Shown here piece by piece: positions 17,656-27,603 of a DNA stretch of 64,000 bases. Each line of letters starts with the position of its first letter. Position 1 is the stretch's first letter. The translations under genes were made by a program, and so were the position numbers. The notes beneath the pieces were generated by a model that did not search any database, was not told the origin of the DNA, and saw only the letters and a list, made by a program, of their open reading frames with translations. The DNA comes from Nocardia sp. NBC_01503 (GTDB taxonomy: Bacteria; Actinomycetota; Actinomycetes; Mycobacteriales; Mycobacteriaceae): contig NZ_CP109596.1 in the NCBI RefSeq assembly GCF_036327755.1, positions 186,001 through 250,000 of the forward strand. Reading direction: 5' to 3'.

Positions 17656-17811
17656 CTGCATTCTCCTTCGTTTTTGCGGGTGAGCTGGCGAATAGTGCCT
17701 GGTACAGCAACTTTCGAGGATTTCAACCATGCGGTATTCACAAGGCGCGGAGTATCCACATTCGCCGTTCACGGTAGTCCGGGGACAGACGCGGACGCGC
17801 ACAGTGAACGC

Positions 17812-18324
17812 ATGCGCCTGATCGTGTCGATCGCCCTCGGCTGGTTGCCCCTACTGCTGCTCGGACCGGTGCTGTTCGCACCGGAATGCCTCGCCGCGCC
17901 GACCGGATTCGACTGGCCGCTACAACCTCGACCGGCGGTGGTGCGCGGATTCGACAAACCGGAGCGGAACTGGCTGCCGGGGCATCGCGGCGTGGACCTG
18001 GCCGGATCCCCGGGACAGCAGGTGCTGGCCGCGGCTGCTGGCACGGTGGTCTTCGCCGGAACGGTCGCGGGCAAACCGGTGCTCTCCATCGACCATCCCG
18101 GCGGACTGCGCACCACCTATGAGCCGGTGACGCCGTCAATTCCGGTGGGGCGCACGGTGAATCGCGGTACCGCGATCGGGACCCTCGATCGCGGTCACAG
18201 CGGCTGTCCGGTGAGTGCCTGCCTGCACTGGGGATTGCGCCGGGGACGCGACTATCTGAATCCGCTGGGCCTGATCCATCAGACGCCTATCCGGCTCAAA
18301 CCCCTGACACCGACCACCGGATGA
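17812..18324 (+). CDS. Secreted M23 (LytM-type) metallopeptidase
   Basis: A 170-aa exported protein. The signal peptide spans about residues 1-28 (RLIVSIALGWLPLLLLGPVL). Zinc-site motifs are GHRGVDLAG (HxxxD) and the C-terminal SACLHWGLRRGRDYLNPL. The domain is minimal, as in many actinobacterial LytM proteins, and should cut peptidoglycan cross-links or act as an amidase activator. ATG 17812 is chosen because it opens the signal peptide. Divergent from the DUF202 pair. Confidence 0.88.
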   Translation: MRLIVSIALGWLPLLLLGPVLFAPECLAAPTGFDWPLQPRPAVVRGFDKPERNWLPGHRGVDLAGSPGQQVLAAAAGTVVFAGTVAGKPVLSIDHPGGLRTTYEPVTPSIPVGRTVNRGTAIGTLDRGHSGCPVSACLHWGLRRGRDYLNPLGLIHQTPIRLKPLTPTTG

Positions 18325-18349
18325 AGAACGATGGGGCCAGGATGTAGGA

Positions 18350-18865
18350 ATGTCGCACGAGTCCGCTTCAGCCCCATTCACCTACTCCGATGTCGGAGCC
18401 ACCGGTGGTGAATTCCCACCGGGGTACGACCATTTCCGGCTACGCCGCCGAATCGGTTCGGGGCGGGCGTTGTTCGACAAGGCCGGATCGCAGCTCCTCG
18501 CATACGAAATGCAGCGTGGGACCGGCATTTTCGTTCAGGCGAGTACGCCGAACGCCGAACCCGGCACCGAATTGAGTGTCCGGCTCGGGTTCGGTCCGTT
18601 CGGGATCACCGCCCCGTGCCGTGTGGTCTATGTCCTCGATGAACCCAACCGACGCGGCTTCGCCTACGGCACGCTTCCCGGACACCCGGAGAGCGGAGAG
18701 GAGTTGTTCGCCGTCGAATACGACCCCGCCGATGACTCGGTCCACGGCATGGTCGCGGCCTTCTCCCGCCCCGGCACCTGGTACACCCGGGTAGGCGGCC
18801 CGGTCGTCCGAATCATCCAGCGCTGGTTCGCCGCTCGCTACATAGCAACCCTGCGCCCGCGCTGA
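18350..18865 (+). CDS. DUF1990 family protein
   Basis: A 171-aa soluble protein. It shows the family outline I recall: FTYSDVGATGGEFPPGYDHF at the N-terminus, VVYVLDEPNRRGFAYGTLPG, HPESGEELFAVEY and RPGTWYTRVGGPVVRIIQRW near the end. Function unknown; a lipocalin- or START-like fold has been suggested for such proteins. It starts 25 bases after the M23 gene, in the same direction. Confidence 0.85.
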   Translation: MSHESASAPFTYSDVGATGGEFPPGYDHFRLRRRIGSGRALFDKAGSQLLAYEMQRGTGIFVQASTPNAEPGTELSVRLGFGPFGITAPCRVVYVLDEPNRRGFAYGTLPGHPESGEELFAVEYDPADDSVHGMVAAFSRPGTWYTRVGGPVVRIIQRWFAARYIATLRPR

Positions 18866-18981
18866 TACAGCCGATGTGCGGGTAATGCCGCAGTGGCCTT
18901 CTCGACTATCACCAGCGTGAATACCTGCGCGGTCGTTGACGGGACGGATGCGACGCCGAGGGATCGCGGTCGGCTCTTTCG

Positions 18982-19353
18982 CTAGTCCAGATGTCCGGCG
19001 AGGGCGTCCGCTTCGGCGCGGAGCGCGGCGGCTCGGTCGGCTCCTCCGGTCAGGGACTCGTATTCCGTTGCGGCGGTGCGGCGCTCGTCGACCTCCGACT
19101 GGACGATGGCCGCGATATCGGCTTCGGTGAGGATGCGGCGAGCACGCTCGGCGGTGCCCAAACCGACGGCGCTGGTCTCGATCGCGCCCGCGTGAACATC
19201 GGATGCGTCGACGGCCTCGGCATTGTCGATCGCCCCGAGCGCCGATCGAAGTGCGGCGGTGGCACTTCGATCGCGCGCCTTCATGGCCACCGGGAGGGCA
19301 GCGCGCAGGCGATCACGCAGGGGCGGGACTTCGCTGGGGCGTTCGGTCGTCAT
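18982..19353 (-). CDS. GatB/YqeY domain protein
   Basis: A 123-aa protein. LRDRLRAALPVAMKARDRSA then TAALRSALGAIDNAEAV begins the YqeY fold, and ILTEADIAAIVQSEVDERRT with a C-terminal AAALRAEADALAGHLD is its second helical part. Proteins with this domain resemble the tRNA-binding tail of GatB. ATG 19353 is preferred; ATG 19359 is possible. The long upstream frame is antisense to the neighbour and rejected. Confidence 0.8.
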   Translation of the reverse strand: MTTERPSEVPPLRDRLRAALPVAMKARDRSATAALRSALGAIDNAEAVDASDVHAGAIETSAVGLGTAERARRILTEADIAAIVQSEVDERRTAATEYESLTGGADRAAALRAEADALAGHLD

Positions 19354-19456
19354 GATCATCGACGCTACGTGCGGCGGCGAGCTTCGTCGAACATATTCGA
19401 GGTCGGTCGCGCGGTCGGGCCGGTCACCGTCGGCGGTCCGACCCTTACGGCGTCGG

Positions 19457-20218
19457 TCAAACCCCTGCGGGCGTGCCCTTTTCGCTCTCGGCGAGTTCGG
19501 ACTTCCAGCGGCGGAAGCCCTCCTCGGTGCGGCCGCGACGCCAGTAACCGGAGATGGATGCCCATTCGGCGGTGACACCGCGTTCCTTGCGGATGTACGG
19601 GCGCAGGTCGTGCATGACGGCTTGTGCCTCACCGTGGATGAAGACGTGGACCTGGCCTTCGAGCCAGGGTTCGGCGCGCACGGCGGCGGCCAGGCGCTCG
19701 CCCGGATCGGCGTCGCCGCGGTGGATCCAGGTCAGTTCCACACCCTCGGGATGGACGAAGGCGAGTTCGTCCGCGGGGCCGGAGATTTCGACGAAGACGC
19801 GACCGATCGCGTCACCGGGGAGGGCGGCACAAGCGGCGGCGATGGCGGGCAGGGCGGAGTCGTCACCGGCGAGCAGATGCCAGTCGGCGTCCGCGCGCGG
19901 AGCGTACGCACCGCCGGGGCCGAGCAGGTCGATGGTGTCACCGGGTTCGGCGGCGGCCGCCCACGGACCGGCTACGCCCTCGTCACCGTGGTAGACGAAG
20001 TCGATGGCGATCTCCTGCGCGGCGGCATCCACCGAGCGCACGGTATAGGTGCGCATGACGTCACCGTCCGCGCTGGGGAAAGCCAGTTTGACGTAGGCAT
20101 CGGTGAAGCCGTTGGGCTGGAAGGCGGCGAAGCCGGGGCCGCCCAGGTGCACGCGGATCAGATGCTCCGAGAGGCGGATGGTGTTCTGAACGACAAAGGT
20201 TGTGCGGACGCGGGCCAA
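19457..20218 (-). CDS. Siderophore-interacting protein (FAD-dependent ferric reductase)
   Basis: A 253-aa protein. The FAD-binding barrel contains DAYVKLAFPSADGDVMRTYT then VRSVDAAAQEIAIDFVYHGD; the NAD(P)H-binding SIP domain has LLAGDDSALPAIAAACAALP and HVFIHGEAQAVMHDLRPYI, ending RRGRTEEGFRRWKSE. These are the standard blocks of the ViuB/FscN group, which frees iron from siderophores by reduction. A candidate DtxR/IdeR iron box overlaps its promoter (20234-20252). Confidence 0.93.
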   Translation of the reverse strand: MARVRTTFVVQNTIRLSEHLIRVHLGGPGFAAFQPNGFTDAYVKLAFPSADGDVMRTYTVRSVDAAAQEIAIDFVYHGDEGVAGPWAAAAEPGDTIDLLGPGGAYAPRADADWHLLAGDDSALPAIAAACAALPGDAIGRVFVEISGPADELAFVHPEGVELTWIHRGDADPGERLAAAVRAEPWLEGQVHVFIHGEAQAVMHDLRPYIRKERGVTAEWASISGYWRRGRTEEGFRRWKSELAESEKGTPAGV

Positions 20219-20233
20219 GGGGCACCTCCATAA

Positions 20234-20252
20234 TTAGGGTTACCTAACTCAA
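20234..20252. promoter_or_regulatory. Candidate IdeR/DtxR iron box
   Basis: TTAGGGTTACCTAACTCAA matches the palindromic consensus TTAGGTTAGGCTAACCTAA at 13 of 19 positions by my count. A perfect short dyad TTAGG-GTTA-CCTAA lies inside it, and another half-site (AACCTA) follows. It ends 34 bp upstream of the siderophore-interacting gene start, where iron-loaded IdeR would repress. Confidence 0.6.
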
Positions 20253-20302
20253 CCTAGCATGCGCTTCGACTGTTCGTCGATAGAGTTCCGATAGATCGTC
20301 GA

Positions 20303-21103
20303 TCACGACAACTTGTCGACCAGCGTGGCCAGTGCGTCGGCCAGGGGCTCGAGGCCGGGACCCGGCGGACCGCCGGGCTCGGTCATATAGGTGTCGCGAC
20401 GAATCTCCACCATCAACGCGGAGACGCGCGGATCTATGCCGTAGCAGTCCAGCGGAACATAGGTTCCCGCGAACGGACTGTTGATTCCGACGCCGCCGAA
20501 CTCCGCGAATGCCTCCGCGGCATAGGCTTTCAGCTCGGCCGGAGTGTGGAAATCGTCCACGCCGAGGCAGATCGACGGGCGGTCGCCGTCACCGTGCAGT
20601 TCGTAGGGCAGGCGTTCGGTGGGGTACGAGTGCACATCGATGATTACGGCACGTCCGGTCGCCAGCAGTCGGTCGGCGACCACATCGGTCATTGCCCGCG
20701 CATACGGACGGAAGTAACTATCCAGGAGCAGTACGGGGTCGAAATCCTTGTCCCGCAGCAGGTCCCGATGCGTTGTGCGCGTGTAGACCGCGCCCATACC
20801 GACGGCGAGCATCTCCTCACGCTCGTCGGGGAAGCGCTCCGGGTCGATGACCAGCCGGGAAAGCCGGTTCACGAATTGCCAGGGCCGCGTCGCGGCAAGT
20901 GCCGCGGCGGTGGCGGCCAATTGTGCGGTGTGCGCATCGGTGATGTGGTCGAGTTCGCGGACCAACGCCTGGTCATCGAGGACGATATCGCCGCGAACGG
21001 CTGCCGGAATCACTCGCGAGGAGTGCGGAACGTGCAGGATCACCGGTGAATCGGCCGCGCCCGGCCACAATGCGACCGAGTCGGGCATCGCAGCCGTGCT
21101 CAT
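20303..21103 (-). CDS. N-formylglutamate amidohydrolase family protein
   Basis: A 266-aa zinc hydrolase. Motifs match the family: [13 protein letters not shown] (first ligand His), [29 protein letters not shown] and [14 protein letters not shown]. It may release glutamate and formate in histidine breakdown, or act on other N-acyl substrates; no hut genes are nearby. Its ATG overlaps the xerC stop (ATGA), so it is translationally coupled. Confidence 0.88.
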   Translation of the reverse strand: MSTAAMPDSVALWPGAADSPVILHVPHSSRVIPAAVRGDIVLDDQALVRELDHITDAHTAQLAATAAALAATRPWQFVNRLSRLVIDPERFPDEREEMLAVGMGAVYTRTTHRDLLRDKDFDPVLLLDSYFRPYARAMTDVVADRLLATGRAVIIDVHSYPTERLPYELHGDGDRPSICLGVDDFHTPAELKAYAAEAFAEFGGVGINSPFAGTYVPLDCYGIDPRVSALMVEIRRDTYMTEPGGPPGPGLEPLADALATLVDKLS

Positions 21104-22023
21104 GCGCGCGGATGGGCCTGGTCGTGCACCTTCTTCAGGCGATCGATCGAGACGTGCGTGTAGAGCTGCGTCGTGGCCAGGCTGGCATGACCGAGAATCT
21201 CCTGTACCACCCGCAGGTCGGCCCCGCCCTCCAGCAGATGTGTCGCCGCCGTATGCCGGAAGCCGTGCGGCCCCATATCCGGTGCACCGGGAATCGCGGA
21301 GATAACCTCGTGCACAACGGTTCTGGCCTGTCTGGGATCGAGTCGCCGCCCGCGCCGCCCGAGTAGCAGCGCCCGCCCGGACTGCGGAGTCGCCACCGCC
21401 GCCCGGCCGAACCGCAACCAGGCGTCCAGTGCCTGATCGGCCGGTCCGCCGAAGGGCACCGCCCGCTCCTTGTTCCCCTTACCCAGCACCCGCGCCAATC
21501 GCCGCTCCCGATCCACATCCTCGATATCGAGGCCGACCAATTCGCTCACCCGAATCCCGGTGGCGTACAACATCTCCACGATAAGCCGATCCCGCAGCGC
21601 CATCGGATCATGCTGCGCCGCACCCGATTCCGCCGCATCCATGGCCGCTCGTGCCTGATCTCGCCCGAGAACAGCGGGCAGCACCCGATGCGCCTTGGGT
21701 GACCCCAGCCGAGGCCCCGGATCCACGCCCAACCTCCCGGTATGCGTCAGCCAGGCCGTGAATGTCCGCGCCGAGGAGGTCCGTCGCGCCATGGTCGTGC
21801 GAGCCGCACCGCCCGCCGCCTGCGCCGCTAACCACGCCCTCAGCAAGGCCAAATCCACCTCCCCCACACCGGAATCCGCCGCCCGCTCCACCAAATGCTC
21901 CAGCAGCGATCGCGCATCCCCCATATAGGCCCGCACCGTATGCTCCGACCGATTCCGCCCCAGCCGCAAATGCCGCCCGTACTCGGTCAGCAGCTCCTCC
22001 AGATCCTCGGGCAATCCACTCAT
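21100..22023 (-). CDS. xerC: Tyrosine recombinase XerC
   Basis: A 307-aa tyrosine recombinase. The SAM-like core-binding domain (about 8-95) has [19 protein letters not shown]. The catalytic set is visible: Arg in [15 protein letters not shown], Lys in [17 protein letters not shown], HxxR in [19 protein letters not shown], His in [15 protein letters not shown] with the Tyr nucleophile. It sits after dprA, as in many actinobacteria, and resolves chromosome dimers at dif. Confidence 0.92.
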   Translation of the reverse strand: MSGLPEDLEELLTEYGRHLRLGRNRSEHTVRAYMGDARSLLEHLVERAADSGVGEVDLALLRAWLAAQAAGGAARTTMARRTSSARTFTAWLTHTGRLGVDPGPRLGSPKAHRVLPAVLGRDQARAAMDAAESGAAQHDPMALRDRLIVEMLYATGIRVSELVGLDIEDVDRERRLARVLGKGNKERAVPFGGPADQALDAWLRFGRAAVATPQSGRALLLGRRGRRLDPRQARTVVHEVISAIPGAPDMGPHGFRHTAATHLLEGGADLRVVQEILGHASLATTQLYTHVSIDRLKKVHDQAHPRA

Positions 22024-22055
22024 CCCCCCACCGTTCACCTCCCCCACCCGGCAAA

Positions 22056-23666
22056 TCAAGCCCCCGCGCCGTCGACCGTGCCACGGCCGCGCCTGCGCCG
22101 GTTCCGGTCGTGTTCGGCCACTATGGCTTCCGCGCCGCGGGTGGTGGAGCGGGCGAGGCGGTACCAGCCGGAGTCGTCGCAGGCGACCAGCCCCGCGATC
22201 TCCAATGCGGACAATGTCGCGCGGACAACCGGAAGCGAAAGTCCGGTCTCGACCATCAACGAGCGCGCCACTCGTGAACCGGCCGCGGGTAAGGCGGCGT
22301 AGATCAGCGCCTCGTCGTCGGAGAGATCGTCCTCCGGCGATGCGGAGACGGTCGTCGGCAGGGAGAAGCGCAGTGGCCCGGCCTCGTCGAGGATGTCGGC
22401 AGCGCTGGTCACCAGAAATGCCTCACCATCGCGAATCATCCGGTGGCAGCCGACCGAGGCCGCCGAAGTGATCGGCCCCGGGACCGCCAAGGCCGGGCGC
22501 CCCAGGCGACGAGTCCATTTCACGGTATTGCGCGCACCACTCCGCGCACCCGCCTCCACGACCACCACCGTGTCCGCCAGCGCGGCAATGAGCCGATTCC
22601 GCGCCAGGAAGTGATGCTTCCGGGCCGATGTACCGGGCGGATACTCGCTGACAACCAGCCCGCTGGCGGCGATCTCGGCCAGCAGGTGATCATGCTGCAC
22701 CGGATACGGCCGGTCGACACCGCATCCGAGCACCGCGATCGTGGACCCGCCCACCGCCAGTGCCGCCCGATGCGCCATCCCGTCGATCCCGAACGCCGCC
22801 CCGGACACCACCGTCCACCCCCGCGCCGCGAGCTCCCCCGCGATCTCCCCCGTGGCGTGATTTCCATACCCGGTACTGCACCGAGCACCTACAACGGCCA
22901 CGGCCCGCTCGGTGCACTCCAACAGCGACCGAGGTCCGCGCACCCACAGCACCAACGGCACGGCAGCCGCGTCATCCTGTTCCGGATCCAACTGTCGCAA
23001 CCCCAACATCCGCCAAGCGGGCCACTCCGCATCATCCGGGGTCACAACCCGCCCTCCGAGTTTGGCCATCAACGCCAAATCCGCTGCGGCCCGGTCGATC
23101 CCACGCCGCATCTCGGTCGGCCCCCGTAGCACCTCGGGCAGCGCACACTCTCGCACCGCCCGCGCCGCCTCCACCACCCCGACCGACTCGATCAGCGAAG
23201 ACAATGCCGCACAAGGCCCTTCGACAACCCGCGACAAATAGACCCAGGCCAGTCTGCGTGCCTCGGCATCTCCGTTGCCGAGCCGGTCGGCATCGACCGC
23301 CGCGCACGCGGGATGGTCATCGCCGGCCGCTCCGGCGGCCACGGTCTCGTTCCCGGCAGGAAGGCCGCATTTCGAAAGAGTCAGCGGCACCGTCCCATTC
23401 GCAGCGGTCTCGCCGCCCGCTGATTCGCTGTCACGTCCGGACTGCGCTGTCACCGCGAATTCCTGGTCAACGGTCGGCGCTGTTGTGCCGCTGCTCGATT
23501 CGACCGAGGCAGGCGTGGATTCTCTTGGGGTACAGCGATTCTCCGCAGCGTAGTCAGGCGACCAGGGGTCCGAGTCGTTCGAATCGCAGGCAGGGCCGCG
23601 GCTTCGGCTGTGGTCGGTACGTCCGATGCGGTGATCGCCGGAGGCATGGCCGGGCCGCGCGGTCAT
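22056..23666 (-). CDS. dprA: DNA-processing protein DprA with long disordered N-terminus
   Basis: A 536-aa protein. About 130 N-terminal residues are polar and low-complexity; then come an HhH/SAM-like region (about 140-200), the Rossmann DprA core ([53 protein letters not shown]) and a winged-helix tail. DprA loads RecA on incoming single-stranded DNA during transformation. ATG 23666 overlaps the comM stop (ATGA). The extension roughly adds a third to the normal length; a later start cannot be excluded. Confidence 0.9.
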   Translation of the reverse strand: MTARPGHASGDHRIGRTDHSRSRGPACDSNDSDPWSPDYAAENRCTPRESTPASVESSSGTTAPTVDQEFAVTAQSGRDSESAGGETAANGTVPLTLSKCGLPAGNETVAAGAAGDDHPACAAVDADRLGNGDAEARRLAWVYLSRVVEGPCAALSSLIESVGVVEAARAVRECALPEVLRGPTEMRRGIDRAAADLALMAKLGGRVVTPDDAEWPAWRMLGLRQLDPEQDDAAAVPLVLWVRGPRSLLECTERAVAVVGARCSTGYGNHATGEIAGELAARGWTVVSGAAFGIDGMAHRAALAVGGSTIAVLGCGVDRPYPVQHDHLLAEIAASGLVVSEYPPGTSARKHHFLARNRLIAALADTVVVVEAGARSGARNTVKWTRRLGRPALAVPGPITSAASVGCHRMIRDGEAFLVTSAADILDEAGPLRFSLPTTVSASPEDDLSDDEALIYAALPAAGSRVARSLMVETGLSLPVVRATLSALEIAGLVACDDSGWYRLARSTTRGAEAIVAEHDRNRRRRGRGTVDGAGA

Positions 23667-25171
23667 GCGGCACCTCGCTGTCGGAAGTTCAAGGCCTGCA
23701 GGACGTCCTGGGCGGTGGGGAGATCGCCGCCGCGAAGATCACAAACCGTCCAGGCAACCCTTATCGCTCTATCCGCGCCGCGGGCGGACATGCGGCCGTG
23801 GCGGAGAGCGTTCTCCACCGGGGCGAGGGCCTCCCGTGGGAGGCGGAACATTTGGCGCAGGATGTGGCCTGGGACTTCGGCATTGGTGGACAGACCCAGG
23901 GCGGACCAGCGCTCGGCGGCGGCGTTACGGGCCACCGCCACCCTGGCTCGGACCACCTCGCTGCTTTCGACCTCTTCACCGCTCAAGGCTCCTGCGGATT
24001 GGGCATGCATTTGGACAGCGAGGTCTATGCGGTCGAGCAAGGGACCGGAGAGTTTGCCCAGATAGCGACGGCGGGCCAGCGGGGCACAGATGCAGTCGAT
24101 ATCGCGCGCGGGCGCGCAAGGGCATGGGTTCGCGGCGAGGACCAATTGGAATCTGGCCGGATAGCGCGCCACGCCGTCGCGGCGGGCTATGCGAACCTCG
24201 CCCTCCTCCAAGGGAGTTCGCAGCGCTTCGAGGACCTTCGTTCCGATCTCCGCGCATTCGTCCAAGAACAGGACGCCGCGATGGGCGCAGCTGGCCGCGC
24301 CCGGGCGGGCCGAACCCGAACCGCCGCCGATCATCGCGGCCACCGACGACGAGTGGTGCGGGGCCACGAAGGGCGGCGAGAAGATCAACGGGTGATCATC
24401 CGAGAGGATCCCCGCCACCGAGTGAATAGCGGTCACCTCCAGGGACTCACGTTCGCGCAGTGGCGGCAACAGGCCCGGAAGACGCTGCGCCAACATGGTT
24501 TTGCCGATGCCGGGCGGGCCGGTGAGCAGCAGGTGGTGCCCACCGGCGGCGGCCACCTCCAGCGCCCAGCGGGCCTCGTCCTGGCCTACCACCTCCCGCA
24601 GGTCGCCGGTGGGCGGTACGAGCGGTGGCGCGGTGGGCTCCGGCAGTGCCAACTCCCCGCCGCCGCGCAGCCAATCCACCAGTTCGCCCAGGCTGGCGGC
24701 GCCCAGGACGCGGATACCGTCCACCAGCCCGGCCTCGGGCAGCGCGGCGGTGGGCACCACAACCGTGCCGCGACCGGCCGTGCGGGCGGCGAGTACGGCG
24801 GGCAGGATGCCGCGGACGCGGCGGACCCGGCCGTCCAGGGCCAGCTCACCCAGCAGCACCGTATCGGCGAGCCGCTGCGCGGGAATCGAGCCCGCCGCAT
24901 CCAGTACCGCCGCCGCCAAGGCCAGGTCGTAGACGCTGCCGACCTTGGGCAATGTCGCCGGGGACAGGGCCAGGACCACCCGGCCGTCCGGCCACTTCTC
25001 CCCGGTATTGCTGACCGCCGCCCGCACTCGATCACGGGATTCCTGCAATGTCGTATCGGGCCGCCCCACCAGGTGCACCGAGGGCAATCCCTGCCCGATA
25101 TCGGCCTCGATCTCCACCAGTTGCCCGTCCACCCCGGCGACGGCCACCGAAAACGCTCTCCCCAAAGGCAT
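23663..25171 (-). CDS. comM: YifB/ComM family Mg-chelatase-like AAA+ ATPase
   Basis: A 502-aa protein. The N-terminal Lon-protease-like domain begins LGRAFSVAVAGVDGQLVEIE; the AAA+ core has Walker A LLTGPPGIGKTMLAQRLPGL and Walker B HRGVLFLDECAEI; the C-terminal Mg-chelatase region follows with ADRAIRVAWTVCDLRG. ComM is a hexameric helicase that aids branch migration of transforming DNA. ATG 25171 gives the normal start. It is 1 base after yraN and overlaps dprA. Confidence 0.93.
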   Translation of the reverse strand: MPLGRAFSVAVAGVDGQLVEIEADIGQGLPSVHLVGRPDTTLQESRDRVRAAVSNTGEKWPDGRVVLALSPATLPKVGSVYDLALAAAVLDAAGSIPAQRLADTVLLGELALDGRVRRVRGILPAVLAARTAGRGTVVVPTAALPEAGLVDGIRVLGAASLGELVDWLRGGGELALPEPTAPPLVPPTGDLREVVGQDEARWALEVAAAGGHHLLLTGPPGIGKTMLAQRLPGLLPPLRERESLEVTAIHSVAGILSDDHPLIFSPPFVAPHHSSSVAAMIGGGSGSARPGAASCAHRGVLFLDECAEIGTKVLEALRTPLEEGEVRIARRDGVARYPARFQLVLAANPCPCAPARDIDCICAPLARRRYLGKLSGPLLDRIDLAVQMHAQSAGALSGEEVESSEVVRARVAVARNAAAERWSALGLSTNAEVPGHILRQMFRLPREALAPVENALRHGRMSARGADRAIRVAWTVCDLRGGDLPTAQDVLQALNFRQRGAA

Positions 25172-25172
25172 T

Positions 25173-25532
25173 TCAGAACACCCCCTTGAGGTGTTCCACC
25201 ACCGGCTCGGTGCCCTGCCGCATGAGCACCGACACCACATCGAACCGGACCCGCGACCACGGCCACTGCTGTTCGTGCAGCCACAGTAGCGCCAGCCGCC
25301 GAATCCGCTGCTGCTTCAGAAACGTGACCGCTTCGGCAGGCGACCCGAAGGCGACCCCGCGCCGCGTCTTCACCTCGACGAAGGCGGTCACCCCCTCGGT
25401 GTCCCGCCCGATCAGATCCAGTTCCCCGTACCGGCATCGCCAATTGCGTGCAACGATCTCCATCCCGGCGGCGCTCAGGTACCGCGCCGCCAGCTCCTCC
25501 CCATGCGCTCCGAGCGCGAGATTGTCTCCCAT
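25173..25532 (-). CDS. YraN/UPF0102 family endonuclease-like protein
   Basis: A 119-aa protein with the restriction-endonuclease-like core: LGAHGEELAARYLSAAGMEI, RNWRCRYGELDLIGRD (catalytic E/D) and FVEVKTRRGVAFGSPAEAV (ExK). ATG 25532 is preferred over the long frame. It begins the comM-dprA-xerC set; a role in DNA processing is likely but unproven. Confidence 0.9.
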   Translation of the reverse strand: MGDNLALGAHGEELAARYLSAAGMEIVARNWRCRYGELDLIGRDTEGVTAFVEVKTRRGVAFGSPAEAVTFLKQQRIRRLALLWLHEQQWPWSRVRFDVVSVLMRQGTEPVVEHLKGVF

Positions 25533-25617
25533 GAGGCCAGCATGGCCGGGCCCGAAGCGGACCCGGCCATGCCGACCTGCGGAAACAGGTTGCCTGTGGA
25601 TAGCGAAAAGCTGTGGA

Positions 25618-25923
25618 TTACTCCGGAAGCCGCAGGTCAGGCTTCTCCAGCTCTTCGATATTGACATCCTTGAAGGTGATGACGCGAACATGCTTCACGA
25701 AGCGAGCGGGCCGGTACATATCCCAGACCCACGCATCGGACATGCGCACCTCGAAGTACACCTCGCCATCGGCGTTCTGCGGCCGCAGTTCAACCGTATT
25801 GGCCAGGTAGAAGCGGCGCTCGGTCTCCACCACATATGAGAACTGGCCGACGATGTCCTTGTACTCGCGATATAGCGAGAGTTCCATCTCGGTTTCGTAC
25901 TTCTCGAGATCCTCGGCGCTCAT
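25618..25923 (-). CDS. DUF2469 family protein
   Basis: A 101-aa acidic protein almost fixed among actinobacteria: MSAEDLEKYETEMELSLYRE, then DIVGQFSYVVETERRFYLAN, and the end FKDVNIEELEKPDLRLPE. Function unknown. It always lies next to rnhB, as here. ATG 25923 gives the standard length. Confidence 0.93.
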   Translation of the reverse strand: MSAEDLEKYETEMELSLYREYKDIVGQFSYVVETERRFYLANTVELRPQNADGEVYFEVRMSDAWVWDMYRPARFVKHVRVITFKDVNIEELEKPDLRLPE

Positions 25924-25966
25924 CGGGTGGAACGTCCTCCTTGTCGCCCAACTGGGTGTAGAGACA

Positions 25967-26716
25967 TCATCCCGCATACGCGGTATCGGTAGCCACCCGG
26001 CCGGTCTCGCGCACATTGCGCCAGGACCGACGGTGCTCCGGGGTGATGCCCAACCGCTGTAGGGCCTCGGTGTGTTCGGGCGTGTTGTAGCCCTTGTGAC
26101 CGGCGAATCCATAACCGGGGAATTGCTCGTCCAGCTGCACCATCATCCGATCCCGGGTGACCTTGGCGAGCACGCTCGCCGCGGCGATACAGGCCGCCGA
26201 CGCGTCGCCGCCGATCACCGGCAGCGACGGCACCGGAATGCCCGGCACCCGGAACCCATCGGTGAGAACGTACCCGGGCACCGGGTCCAGCCCCGCCACC
26301 GCACGCCGCATGCCCTCGATATTGGCGACGTGAATACCGATGGCGTCGATCTCCCAGGCGGGGATGACGATCACCTTCCAGGCCAGGGCGACCCGTTTGA
26401 TGATCGGGAAGAGCTCCTCGCGGGCCGCCTCGGTGAGCCGTTTGGAGTCGTCCAGTCCGGCCAGCGAGGTGTACGCCTTGGGTGCGAGCAGACAGGCCGC
26501 CACCACCAGCGGGCCCGCCGACGGACCGCGGCCCGCCTCGTCGACCCCGGCGACGGGACCGAGGCCGCTGCGAATCAAGGCCGCTTCGAGCGTGCGTAGC
26601 CCGCCCGCCTTGCGCATGACCACGCGCGGCGGCCAGTCGCCGCGTTCGATCGGCTGAATCACCTTGCCGCCCCGTGGCTTCACACCACGTATGGACCCGT
26701 TCGCCATCTTCCCCAC
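25967..26716 (-). CDS. rnhB: Ribonuclease HII
   Basis: Up to 249 aa. Catalytic residues are in [20 protein letters not shown] (D-E), [19 protein letters not shown] and the later Asp of [31 protein letters not shown] is the conserved helix. It cuts RNA in RNA-DNA hybrids. The start is uncertain: 26716 adds a basic leader, while ATG 26617 starts just before the conserved part. Confidence 0.93.
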   Translation of the reverse strand: MGKMANGSIRGVKPRGGKVIQPIERGDWPPRVVMRKAGGLRTLEAALIRSGLGPVAGVDEAGRGPSAGPLVVAACLLAPKAYTSLAGLDDSKRLTEAAREELFPIIKRVALAWKVIVIPAWEIDAIGIHVANIEGMRRAVAGLDPVPGYVLTDGFRVPGIPVPSLPVIGGDASAACIAAASVLAKVTRDRMMVQLDEQFPGYGFAGHKGYNTPEHTEALQRLGITPEHRRSWRNVRETGRVATDTAYAG

Positions 26717-26737
26717 CGGTCGATTATCCCGCTGTGC

Positions 26738-27529
26738 TCAGTTGGACTGAGGGTCTTGCGACTTCACGAATCCGATCCGGCCCAGTGGCCAGATCTTGTA
26801 GACCGCCTTACCGCGCACATCGTCGACCGGAACCGTGCCCTGCAACTCGTCACGCATGTGATAGCGGGAGTCCGCGGATTCGGCGCGATTGTCGCCCATC
26901 ACCCAGAGATTGCCGTTCGGCACCTTGATCGGCCCGAACGCGCGACCGCCGGCATTGAACGGCACATCCGGGTGCGCCGGATCGAACGGATTGTTGAACT
27001 TCACGTACGGCTCGTCCAACGGTTTGCCGTCGACCAGGATGCGGCCCTGCGCGTCACAGCACTGCACGGTCTGGCCGCCGGTCGCGACCACCCGCTTGAC
27101 CAGGTCGTTCTCATCCGGCGGCACCAGGCCGAAGAACGAGAGGAAGTTCTGTACGCCGCGCACCACGGTGTTCCGCGAGCGGATGGAGGTGTAGTGCTTG
27201 TTCCAGTCATTGGTCGGGCCGACGAACACCACCACATCACCCGGCTTGGGATCACCGAAGTAGTAGCTCAGCTTCTCCACATAGATGCGGTCGCCGGTGC
27301 AGCCCGCGCATCCGTGCAGGGTGGGCTCCATCGACTGCGACGGAATCACATAGGGCCGTCCGATGAATGTCACGACCAGCGCGGTGATGACCGCGGCAAT
27401 GCCGATGAGCATCGGCAGTTCCTGCCAGAACGGCCGCTGCTTCTTCTTCGGCTTGCTGGTCGGCGCATCCGCTGCCCGACCCTCGTCGTCCGCACCGGAC
27501 ACCGTCACCGACTCGCTCTCGTCTGCCAC
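26738..27529 (-). CDS. lepB: Signal peptidase I
   Basis: A 263-aa S26 peptidase. A disordered N-terminus and one membrane helix (LIGIAAVITALVVTFIG, about 41-58) precede the Ser nucleophile in IPSQSMEPTL and the Lys general base in DLVKRVVATGG; GDNRAESADSRYHM is box E. Two inserted cysteine motifs (CAGCTGD, VQCCDAQG) may form disulfides outside the cell. GTG 27529 is preferred; GTG 27550 lies inside the rplS terminator hairpin. Confidence 0.92.
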   Translation of the reverse strand: MADESESVTVSGADDEGRAADAPTSKPKKKQRPFWQELPMLIGIAAVITALVVTFIGRPYVIPSQSMEPTLHGCAGCTGDRIYVEKLSYYFGDPKPGDVVVFVGPTNDWNKHYTSIRSRNTVVRGVQNFLSFFGLVPPDENDLVKRVVATGGQTVQCCDAQGRILVDGKPLDEPYVKFNNPFDPAHPDVPFNAGGRAFGPIKVPNGNLWVMGDNRAESADSRYHMRDELQGTVPVDDVRGKAVYKIWPLGRIGFVKSQDPQSN

Positions 27530-27536
27530 CGGAACA

Positions 27537-27580
27537 GAGTAGCCCGGCACCGCGAAGAACCATGCGGTGCCGGGCTACTC
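27537..27580 (-). terminator. Strong hairpin terminator after rplS
   Basis: GAGTAGCCCGGCACCGC (27537-27553) pairs perfectly with 27564-27580, a 17-bp stem with a 10-nt loop. It sits between rplS and lepB and makes the longer lepB start (27550) unlikely. Confidence 0.9.
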
Positions 27581-27603
27581 GGCGTTCTGGGCGAAAAGCT
27601 AGC

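Noticed and set aside
22760-25189. 809-codon plus-strand open frame opposite comM and dprA
   Set aside because: Very long but antisense to two clear genes; Arg/Pro-rich composition without any domain.
27530-27550. Upstream GTG start for lepB at 27550
   Set aside because: It lies inside the perfect rplS terminator stem, so translation from there is unlikely.
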